Positions 12,801 through 24,800 of a stretch of DNA of 64,000 nt are shown one piece after another. The first letter of the stretch is position 1. Each line of letters opens with the position of its first letter. The DNA comes from Rhyacichthys aspro (taxonomy: Eukaryota; Chordata; Actinopteri; Gobiiformes; Rhyacichthyidae), in the NCBI GenBank assembly GCA_036850595.1, contig CM072159.1, forward strand, positions 32,136,371 to 32,200,370, read 5' to 3'. Made by a program: the position numbers and the translations under genes. Under the pieces are notes generated by a model, which did not search any database, was not told where the DNA came from, and saw only the letters and a list, made by a program, of their open reading frames with translations.

Positions 12801-15800
12801 TACAAAGCAGGTAGATTACCCAAGTCGCCGGCCCCTTCTTTGTTTCACGTAGAGATTTAGAATAGAAACCAGAGTGATGCGTGGATGGCTGCCAAAGTAG
12901 CGCGGAGTGTCAACACGCTTATCAACCAGAGCAAAAAATTACCGTCATTTGGCTTCTGTCTGATGCTGATTCCCGCCCTGTTTACAGAACCAGGAATTTT
13001 CCCTGTGGATTGGTGCCATGCAGGACTTTACAGCTCTTTGCATCTGTTCAGTGCACATTCCAGCTCAGTACATCTGAATGGGCATATTTATGTAACTTTG
13101 TAGTCTGTTTATAAAGTACATTTTACATCAGTTTGTTTAGATTTGTGGCCAATGCAGTTAGAGGTATGACGACAGTGCTGTTATACATGGTTTAAATCAA
13201 AGTAGAGACAGTGGTGCAAAAGAATTTTAGCAGATCTAATTTCATTAGATACAGATTTGTATATTTAACATTACTTTTGTTTTCTTAATGTCCTATAATT
13301 TGCTCACATATTTCTTTTTAGCAAAACATGCCATTGTATTATAGGTAGCACCAACAAAATCTGTAGAATTACTTGCTTTTGGTCAAATATTTAATCATTT
13401 ATCCACATTCATTCCATCCTTTTTTCAAAGATTATTCATGAACTCCACTTAAATGTCATTACATTGTCTTTTGGCATGAGACTAATCCTCTTACCTGCAT
13501 TTCCTGCAAAGAGCTTGGACTGGGTGTTAATTTTCCATAAATTGGGACCTGTCCAGCTCCGGTGGCATCCAGAGTAGCTCCAGGGACCGTCCCATCTCCC
13601 CGTTCCTCTTGGCTGGACCCACCTAGCAGCTCTTGTCCTGTCAAATCCAGCCCATACACATCTCCAGCGTCCCTCTGGACCTGCGTCTGCCCCTGGTCGG
13701 CTTGCTGATTACCCCGAGCGCCGCGGCACTCCTGGCAGCCGCTTTTCAGCTTGTTGACTGCCTCTTTCAGGCTCTGCAGCTCCTTCATTGTTTTCTCCAG
13801 CAGCCTGAACTGCTTGGGGAGCTGGATGGTGAGAGGAGGCAGGGTGAGCTGATAGGGACAGTCCTCCAGGTCCTCTGTCCCAGCTCCAGAACTCCCACAC
13901 TGGCCAGAGGGTCTGAATTTAATGGGACATGAGGCTGAAGTACCAGACTCAGATCCCAAAGGGTACGATCCTCGAACGTCCCATCTCTGGTGTGAGTTTA
14001 CAGGGAAGTCCGCTGCTCGGCTCGTGCCCGGAACCAGAGCGGCTGTAACCAAGACGGTGGCAAAGACGCACAGCACAAGTGTCCTCATTTTCTTTTGCAA
14101 ATAAACTGCAGGTAAAGTTAACCAGTCTCCACAATTGCCTCAGAGCAGTTCAGAAGAGAGACTGTGGTAAGAAGTGTGAGCGTCTGCTGGTTTGAAGTGG
14201 AGGAGTGTGTGGATGTGAGTCCGGTGTCCTGTCGGTGTGTGTCGGTGAATGAGTGCTGGCTGCAGGAGGCAGAGCGCGCTGGGGAACTGCCGCTGCCTCA
14301 GATAGCTGTGTCATTAATATCAGGACGAGGGAGGGAGGGACGGGAGCGAGCGAGGTACGCTGCTGTGGAAGGGAGGGGCAGAACTATTGCGTAATGCACA
14401 ACACCATAACCCCAGAAAAAAAAGAAAAAAAAGTGAGATGCAGGCAAAGATTGTGAGAGTGAGGAAAGAGGAGAAAGAGGCAGAGAGTGGGTCGGTGCAC
14501 TGGCTGCAGTCAGTGTAAGGTGTAGCCCTGCCTCACTGCTCATTTCCCAGAACATGACTCAGTACAGAGGAACTATCCACTACAGCAGCACTAGCTCTGT
14601 TTCCTGTTTTGAGCTTTTTTTGTGTTTGTTGGCCCACAGTTCAACCAAATGAACAATAAGTCAGTTGCAAGTCCAGGCAGAATTACTGTAAATCAATGCT
14701 TGAAGGTTTGAGTTCAGTTTTTCTACAGCACTATAGATTTACTAAAGCCTGGACATTTCTCAACAGTATTTCGACTTTTTCTCCCACTAAAATCCAAATA
14801 ACAGTCACCTTTAAAAACAGAAAGCTGCAGAACTTGCACCACTTCAGCTACTTTACCAATGTTACAATAGGATGAATTAGAATGGTTTGAGCCAGAATTG
14901 TTCATACCATCTTGCAGATAACAGGTTTACACAGGCTTTAATTTAGATTTCAACATTGGTGAAATTCCATTTTAAGTAGTTCATGTTGAAACAGATAATT
15001 AGGTCTTTATTAAGTGTGAAAACAGTACACATGTGATGTAATTGTGGGGAGTTTAGTGGGTTTGTAATGTTTACTCATAGCCTTTACAGTTAATTAGACT
15101 GAGATAAGTTTCATCATTCATCTTAAAGAGTTATAACATATTCTTACAGTTCTCACATGAACATGGCGTTAGATGTGTTTTTGTGGCATGTATCTGATTA
15201 ACTTCTCACTGCTGGGATGTTAAGTCATAATTCCAGAGAAGTGGCCCAGTTTCCTTCGAAGTGGCTCTCTGCCCTGATGGAGGAATAGGGCAAAAAAAAG
15301 GAAAACACAGAGGCACAAAACCTCCCGTAACAAAGCGATTCAATCTAGCTGTTGGCTCAGCTTCAATTCCAACAGTCAATATGAGGACATGAGAGCGTCC
15401 ACCGAGCGGCGGAGGTCCTCTCCATCACACAGTGCAGTGCAGCTCTGCATCCCACGGCGCCGGTCATTATTTTTCTCCCCGAGGATGCAGGGTATTAAAG
15501 CATACAGCTGCCTTTTGGTCCACCCCTCACATATTTTATGCACAGGTCTGCAGTGCACATATTTTACACGGTTCCTTGAGGCAGAGAGACAGGTGTGTTT
15601 GTCCCACTCTGCTCTGTGTGTGAAGTCTCCATCACTTTATACGAAATAATATCCAGCAGCTTTGGAGAGACTTCTGAAACAACTTTTGGCTGCCTCACTC
15701 GGATAAACGCTCAGCAAAATGTCCGTCACATATTCTTGACATCTGTGTCTGAGAGAAACATTATGCCGGGGTTATTTAGATGCATCAGTTAGCCTCACAT

Positions 15801-18800
15801 TTAAGGCTAAGTATTAATTACAGTTGATGAGCCTCGTTCAAGATGCACTTAGGAGATAATCACGTGTTTTGTTGCTGCGATGTGATCACGGGTGAATGCT
15901 AATGCACACTTACCGAAAACATTAGAATAAATCACATTAACAAGCGGCGTAATCTTCATCATTCACAGCAGTCATATCTCTGTCCTCGCAGCCCTTGGAT
16001 CGTGCCCGTACAGTCGCGTTGGTGCCTTTAACAATAGCCAGATAAACAAAATAATGAGCTGAATCTGAAACATAATCGGCCATCCTGTAATGTTTGAAGT
16101 CAGGCCTGAGATATCGAGTCCATATGTGTGTGTGTGTGTGTATGTAATCAGAGCTGTGGTGTGTGTTCTGTGCCGTTAGATTACCTGCTACACAACGTGA
16201 CCTGAGATATCCCGAGTCCTGCAGCTGGGTGATACAGACAAGGCTATTCCTCATTACTCCCCACTCTGGCGACCTGCCTCTGAAGATAAGAGGGCAACAA
16301 CACCTGTCCTCTACTTCTATCACCACACAAGCTACTGGGGCAGAGGAATTCAGAAACAACAGCTCAGACAGAATTTCACCCTTTTGAGACGCCTCTGACC
16401 TTTTTCTACGCAGTGTTTTGTTTTTCAGTCTGTGTTCCCGAACGTTTAGTCCCAAAAGTGCATCTTAATCTCTCTAACTGTAGCTGTTGTTATTTATTAG
16501 CCACTTGCAATTGTTTTTCTTCTATTTTTATTGCAGATAAAAGTCTGCTTTTGTAACGATAAGGTGTTCTGATTGGTTGATATGCAGCAGGGATTTTTCA
16601 GCATAACTTTGGTTGGATTCCGTTTAGAGGACGTCTGGGACTCGGACTGGTGGGGCGCGTGAGCACACTCACTGTTGGGGGCTGGGAAGGATAAAAAAAG
16701 AGCTGTTTCTTTCAAGAACAGCTGAAAACAGTGGATACAACAGCAACAACAGAACTATTTCTTTGTCATAAAGCTCAGAGTTTAATGAACTCCGAAACTC
16801 TTTTTGTGTCTCTTGTGATTTAGTTTTCAACTTCTGGAACTTAATTTAGCCTCTAAACAATATCACACTGAAGTGCTTACTGGTCAGAATCAGACCGAGC
16901 AGTATGTACTTATTGAATAGTTTTATTTAGTTTTTATTTATTTCCCCCCAAAACTGACAACAAGAGGCTTACAGGGTTTGAGATTTTCTGTTATTAATTT
17001 ATCTCCTAGAACGACAGCGGTGGATCAAAACAAAGACTATGACAAATTCAAACCTTGACAAGAAAACCACAGTCAACTGGATCTGAATAGAAAGAAAGAG
17101 TGAATAGAAAGAGTTAAATGCTTTTGTCAATACTGTACAGTTTACAATTTACAGGAGTCTAACATGAGGTCATGACATGAATTTTGACATAAAGGAGGAG
17201 AAAGCTAAAGCATTTCTATTACTTATTAAAGATTATGGGTTTGTTTTTTTTCAGCTTTTGTCATCAGGCAAAATCTGCAAGAATGAAGTGTCAAAGTTAA
17301 AATCCACTTTCAAGCGACTTCAGGAAACTCTGAAAAGGTATCATATTGTCTTATAGATGATGTGCAAATTACACGATAACGAAACGAGACATTATTTTAC
17401 AGTGTTTTCTGGAGTCTCCGATTTTTCCACTTTTCTGCAGCCCTCATAAGTCTGTTGTATCCGCAGTACCCAGGACGCCGAGGTGGAGCTCATAGGCCAA
17501 GCAAAGCGGTCTCGTGCTGAGCTGGACAGACTGCAGGTCGAGATGGAGAGCGCTGAGGAGCAGAGCACCGCTGAGGAACCTGACAGTGAGGTCATCAAAG
17601 TGAGACAGCAGATTCTTCAGGCGTACAACGAGCTGAAGGCGGCCGAGGACAGAGATTACAGGACGCAATGTGAACTGCACTGGTGAGAAACGGCTTATAT
17701 TCATTCTTAAATTAGCCTACGATGCTATCGCTCATTCGTTTTCAGTCAGACATCGATTTGGAAAACAATATTTACCAAGTCGGCGGAGGTTCTCTGTCAT
17801 CCAGCTTTTACTTTTATATTTCCTCCAAACTCATGTCAGATTAGAAGCCTTAACTTTTTCTGACCTGCTCTTGATTTGAAACAACAGAGAGAAACCCAGG
17901 AGATAAGGTGAAGCTGGTAAAGAGAGAAGTTGTGTACTGTACGAAGGTGATGTAAGCAGACACACATAAAGTAAAGATGGTGCAGGTAAACAGTCACGTC
18001 AGGGACCGAGCTGTGAGCTGTGAGCGGCTGCTTCTCCGTGAGATGCTATCGACTTTAGAGGGCATTTGGGACTGGGGTGAAGGTGAAAGAGCATAACACA
18101 CAAACACACTACTTCTCTACTGTGTATTTAGGTGTGTCTGTTTGGACCACATTTTTAGATAAGAAATTCAGCAGAATGTACTGAACTGATGAAATCTCGT
18201 GGACGAGGAATGAAACATCTTTGGGCTTCAAAGCTGTGTCCAGATGCAGAAACAACATTGGTGTCACAGATTTTTATGATCACTTATATTTACTATTATT
18301 TTTGTGTATCCTCAGAAGCAAGGCTGTAATGTTGAAATTAACTGAGAAAAATAAATACCATATGTGATAACTATGTTGAAAACTATAATAATAATATGAC
18401 TCGCTCCAAGAAATACAAGCTCCTGAACAAATTCAATGTGTGTTGTTGACATGAAAAGAGTGAATATCTGTCGTGTGAAAAACTTTAATGTTGATGAGTG
18501 ATATGGATAGTGTGCTTGTTGATATTGACAAAATTGTAGGCTACTTTATTCTGGATGATGATTAATGTGTTTTAAGGTTTCTTCGCGCCCAAAGACATGC
18601 ATGAAAAGGTGAAGTGGTGAATAGTGGAATAGTGGTGATAAATGTGAGAGTGAATGGCTATGCTCCAAAAAGTTTCTCTTCTCATCACAGAAACTTCACA
18701 GTAATTAATAATTTTACATATTTTTAAGAAAATACATAGATACAAGGTTGTTCAGAGAAACACTGACAAACATTAGTTCTTGGTTTGGTTCTGAAATGGC

Positions 18801-21800
18801 ACTCTTCTGTCTGTCACTGAAACTGACTGATGTCCTGGAAACTGACTGATTGAGAATAGTGGGAGCATGTACCAGATTTGGCTTTTCATTTCCTCAACTC
18901 TCTCAACACCACAGTCAGTGTGTCCAAAGAGTGAAACACACCCTGCAGAATGGAAAAGAACACTTGACTACTTCCCTCTTCACTTTTACTAAGGTCAGTG
19001 GGAGGCAACATGATAACACATACCAACAGTTCTGCTCATGCCCCTCAAAAAAACAAATGAATACTCTGATTCAGTGTGCGGTACTAAATTATGAGAATAT
19101 TCACAAACACTTCTGGATAAATAAGTAATTAGATTTCATGAGGAGTGTAATGGCCTCAGAGTCCTGCACATGCAACCAGACATCTGAAAACAATCACCAT
19201 CAGAATCAGTCAATCGAGTGAGAATATGACAGTCTGGAGGGAACTGCTCACAACAAAGCATCAAGAGAAAGACGGAAAGCAGTGTAAACAGCTTTAATGT
19301 CCAAATGAATCCTTATTTACTCAATAGTTCAACAGTCTTTACCTTTTCCTCTCTGCATTCCCTGAATCTCAGTCTGGACTGCATCTACAACATGAAACGA
19401 CTCAGCACTTAAACTCACAACTGTACAGCATCGATATGATCTGTAGGACACAGTCATTTTGTGCTGCACACACACCACTGCACAGCAACAGTAATTGAAA
19501 TATTACATGAAAATCACTTACATAGCGTTCTCCGAGGATGCAGTATGGACAGTTTTAGACACTGAATGTGCATATTAAACCTGACAGCTCTCGAGCCTTA
19601 TGCTATATCTGTTTTCGTCTATTCTCTTTTCTTCTCACTTTCATCTCATTTCTTTTCCTCTCCTTTCTTGTTCAAATGAATAGAGGCTTGCACTTGACAA
19701 GCAGATGCTCTCCATGCAAATATGCCTTTTGAAATCTGCTCCTCCTTTATCTGTGGCCAAATAGATACATAGAAATTCAGCACTTTTACCAGACACATAT
19801 TTGAGCTTTCGTGCAGTTTCCACTGTATATGACTTAATATCCAATATATCAACTTGTCAGGAAGATTAATATCATTTACAGCGTCGACTACAGAGCTATA
19901 AACTGTGAGCTTTGGTAAGATTTTTCACTATGACAAAGCAAAATGAAAATAGTTTCATACACGTTTTAATAGCCGGCTCAAAAATGTTTGCTACAGGGAT
20001 ATTAAATATTCATGGAAGAATTGATACACATGTCACTTATGTGTGTGGAGATACCCTCGCTGGGTTTTTGTGGACATTTTATGCACATACAGGTTTTTTT
20101 TAATAGCAGAAAGAATAATATAAGACTTTGGAGCTCCACAGCTTATTAGAGACATGCCAGAATAAAATAATTCTGAGAGGTTCTTGTTCTTGTAACACAG
20201 TTCTCTTTTTAAAATCAAGAACAAAAACCACTTGCTTCTCTAAATATATTTTGTGCGTTTACATATGTCTCCCTTTTGTCCCCCTTCTTGTCCTCTCTAA
20301 CCTTACCTCACCTCATGTGCAGTCTCCGGGAAGAGAAGCGATGTTTGGAGCGAGAGAACGAGTTCCAGCCCAAACCTGCTGTAAGTCCATCGTTGCACCA
20401 TCCAGGTCTAGTTTCAGAGGCACGGATTAAGACTGCAACAGCCGTCTTCAAAGAGGATAAATAGGAGTTTTACTTTAAGCCTTGGGGCTAAATCCACCAA
20501 TATGAAGACTTGCTGTTTTCAGTTTTATGGCCTTATAATGTGATGTGAAAAAAATCAGTCCTGGGTTTAGATACAAGAGTGGCTTATGAATGTTAAATCC
20601 TGTTATAGATGGAGAGAGAATGGTAATGGCTACTGATCAAAGCTGCTAATGGAAAAACATGCTTTGACGCTCTTGACCCGTAACAGATGAATTACTGTCA
20701 AAATTACCTACAGCAGGAAGGTTGTGAGTTCAATCCCCGGCCGGCCAACTAAAATAAATCCATTTTATTTTCATTAGTTGTTAAAGTTGAGTCAAATACT
20801 TTTACTTTTATACTTTAAAGTACATTTAAAAGTAATGTGATACTTTTACATGAGTACATTTCTACCTCTTTATCTGTACTTTTACTCAAGTAGAGGAACT
20901 GAGTACTTCCTCCACCTCTGCTGGGATAGGCTCCATTAACCAGCGACCTCTAACAGGCATAAGCAAAAGAAAATTGATAAATTACTTTAAAAAAAAATGA
21001 TCTCAGACGTTAAAGACTAATTGTTCACCAGAGGCACCGTAATGGCAGAAACAGAAACACATGTATAACCACGATAATAAACGTGATTAACTTTGCTTTA
21101 AAGGACATTTTAATGTAGTGTATAAATCTGCAGGGCATATTTAAATGAAGGACGTTTTATATTCAGCCTGTCAGGAGTTTACCACAACACGGTGCAGCTT
21201 GAGCAGTCAACAGTTACATGAGCTAAAGGAAGAAGAAAGCTTGTGAAGTAATTAGAAGTCAGACATTTTTTGGATAGAAGTCTGGTTTGGGCAATAAATT
21301 GGATCAAAAAGACTGGTGACCAAATGAAAATAATTCTGTTTCTGTTGCCCCGTGCTAATTACTGCTGTGGTTCACCTTTAGAAACATTTTGTGCTTGTTC
21401 TTTAATTAGTGTAATAACACATGTTCTTGATTCCTGTGGCATTTTAACACAAACACAGCCATTAAACATAGCTTTATTAAAACGTGGGAGTGCAGCTTGT
21501 CATTTATTTCAAATATGAATAAGCACATGAAAAATAGTACGAAATAAAGAAGAGTTCAAATGAATGTCTGTATTTCTAGTATAGATCTTTTTGCATAGGC
21601 TTTTTACCGTAAACCCAAACATGAAACAGTTTGCAGAAGTCAGTGATAAACAATCTTTGCCAAATGTTTACAAAGGTACAAAGGAAGAAAGCTCAACCTG
21701 CTGAGAGAAAACGAAATCAAATTGCTCTTTCGATTTCTCACCCGGGAGAGTAAGTGAGCTACATTACACGTCCAAGCCACCTAGAATCAGAAAGGATGGG

Positions 21801-24800
21801 TAAAAAAGATAAAGACTTTTCATCATTAGATACACAACATATGAAAAATAAACAGAGAAAACACCCACAGTCCACAGAGATACACTATACACAAAGCAGC
21901 AATGTCATTAATGCACTGATATTTACCCTCATCTAATCTGTTACAGGAGATCGAAGCCAAAACAAAAGCCCTGCACGACGAAAATGACCATCTGAGGAAA
22001 GAGGCTGCCGAAAGACAACTGGAAATAAGGTATTCTGCTGTCCTGGGGTGTGTTTTTGTGAACATAATGTAAGTCTGTTTTTATGGGTTTGCTGTCAATC
22101 ACGCTCTGCCTCCACAGAAGTCTGACGGAGGATGTGTCTAACCATGAAATGCAGATATTGAGAGAACAGAAAGAGCTGGAGGACAAGAGGGAGATCATAG
22201 AGCTCAAAGAGGTCTGTGTGCGGGGAAAATGGAGCTCAAAGCGTGTCGTCGATAAAATCACAAATCATCTGCTTTCTCACATTTACGTCTGTGTGTTTGT
22301 GTGTCTTACAAGGCTGAGAAGGCACAGCTCATAAGCGTACCTGACCAGATTTTTAAAGAGACTGAAAGGAAACGTGCCAAAAGGGAGTGAGTATATTGAG
22401 TGTTTTTTATAAGAGAAACGTGGGGAGGATTTGGGAAGAAAATGGTGAGTTAAACTATGCCCAATCAAAAAACAGAAGCAACAGCTTTTGAAAGTTAAAT
22501 CACTACTTCATTTTTAATTCTGCACTCATAATTTAGCTCCATCTCACTGTGAGCTGCTTCCACGCATTGATTTGTGGATTTAAGAGGGTGTAGACTGAAA
22601 TAAAATAGATTTGATTTCATAATGCAGCAGGTTCAGATACTTTCTTTTCTGTTCAGTCTAAGCTTTTGTTATGCTTTAGTGAGTACAAACAAAAAAGCAA
22701 CAGGAAACCTAGTGCTTTAATTATGAGATTCTTTCTTCCTCACACACAGAAAAAAGAACACACTTGTTGCTTGGTTTTGTCTGTGTCTGTGGTTCTGGTC
22801 CACTTCTCTTTCTGATTCACAGCAGACTCTCTGGCGCAGTAGAGAGCAGTGTTTTAGTCTAAAAAAGGAACAGAGAGTGGAGTTATTACGTGTGTGTCAT
22901 TATGTGTCATTATACACAAGAAACAAAAAGCAGAAACACTACTAAATTTATGCAAACGACGGCCGTATGCATCAACTATTAGTCATTTATATTCAAATAC
23001 CGCTTGGGCTTTACTGCTGATTCTTTTATGTTTATGTCAGATTAATATTTGACGTAGACGCAATGTTGCGGAAATCTGTGTAGCCACGAGAGCCAGGGCG
23101 AGTGATTTGAAATTCACAAAGCAGAGGGTTACTGCTGGCTGTGCGTAAAAGATAGATGCACATGCTGTTATGCACCGCCGCAGCGCAAGGTTAAGAGTTA
23201 CTATGAGGCAGTCTTGTCTTGGTCATATAATTACACTCCCTGTTTCTCTCTGTGTTGTACTTTTCCCCATCTTCCCACTTCTTCTAACACTTACAGAGCT
23301 GCACTGCAGAAGATAGAGGCACTGAACGCAGAGATATCGGTAATGGAGCAGCGAGTGAAGGAGGTGAATGAGCACAACCGCTCCCTCATGACCGAGAAGA
23401 AGAAGGTAATGAAGGAACTGGAGCTGGTGCGGTCCCAGGCAGAGGCCAGTCAAAGAGAGTGCAGACAGCTGCTAAAGGAACAGGAAGCCTTAAAGGAGGG
23501 GGAGATGGAGAGCACTGGTAACAGGTAGAGTTTGGGGATCGTGATGATAGAGCTGCTGTGGACACGTTATTTCTGTTCATCTTTTTCCAAACGTGTTTAT
23601 TATCTGCAGAGGAATCCTGGAAATGAAGCTGCAGAACATCACGTGTGACAGAAAGCACCTGTACGAGCGCCAGTGTGTTCAGCAGAGGGAAATAAATCGG
23701 TAGAAAACCATTTTAAAATGAGTCACTGGGGCCTTCGGGGCTGACTGTGCACTTACTTAATCAAATAAATTAAGTTAAATTCAGAGTTTTTAAAAGATAT
23801 GTTCCTTAGCTTCACAGGAATTCAGGAATCCATATGTAATTATCCTAGTGTGAGACTAATAAATTCCTGAAGCCGTGGAGCTGAAAACTGTAATCCTGGC
23901 CTTATCATTAAATTATAAATATTTAAAAAGCCTCCGTGCTTCGTTTCAGGCAGATGCAATACCTCAAGAGGATGGAGCATGGACTGGCCATAGCTACTGA
24001 GCAGCTCAAACACACTCAGTCAATCTACGACGACCTACAGGCTCAGGTTAGAGGAGAAGAAGACGGTCTCTGGGGTTTCACATTTACATATTTTTGTCCA
24101 GCAATTTGACTAAAATGCATTGAAAAAAGAAACGCTTTTTTGTCAGAAAATGTCAAAACAAAGGGAAGAGAACTGTTGTCATTACAATGGAACATGTCTC
24201 ACATTTTGTAAGCTCTGTGATTTATACTGACGTGCAAAGTTTTAAAAGAGAAAGCATAAAAAGTAAGAGAACTTCCTCTTCATCTTCAGGAAATGTGTCA
24301 GCACATCTCACAAAACACACAACGATGTGGATGGAAATCACAGTGACACACATGGGAACGCACACATTTCACAAAACAAAGTATAAAGACACGACAGGAC
24401 GTATTAATCCCTACAAATCAATAATGTGCCTCATGTGAGCAGTCATTCATAAGGACTTAGACTAACGTTTATATGTTTACCACAGGAATGCAACGTCTAT
24501 CTCTCCCAGAGCTTGACTGATGGCTGTAATACTGACATGCTGTTTTGTTTACCCAGGATTTTGACTAATGATAGTGTTTATGACAGAGTATAGTGTGGAG
24601 TTTCTTTAATTAACAAGTGCTAATGATTATTATTGCTCATATCTAATTCTAATTATACAGAGACGTGACTGTCAGTGTTGTAGTCCGTACCACCGGACTG
24701 GCAGCCCTGCAGAGAGGGCCAATCCCAGGGCCTCAAGCCATTCATTTTTAATTAGTTTCAGTGAACACACTCGGCGTCACCCAGTGCCTATCCTCTGAGG

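Noticed and set aside
14089..14100. Four-codon N-terminal extension of fgl2 starting at TTG
   Set aside because: Vertebrate genes rarely start at TTG, and the ATG at 14088 gives a standard signal peptide.
15937..16455. 172-codon open frame on the minus strand
   Set aside because: It reads through a TG microsatellite (HTHTH), shows no domain, signal or coding bias, and lies in ccdc146 intron 1.
21668..21753. Exon-like segment before a strong gtaagt donor, coding RKLNLLRENEIKLLFRF
   Set aside because: No acceptor gives a frame that joins both neighbours: the only frame that fits contains a stop. Exons 20323-20380 and 21947-22029 already join directly in frame and match the family without it.
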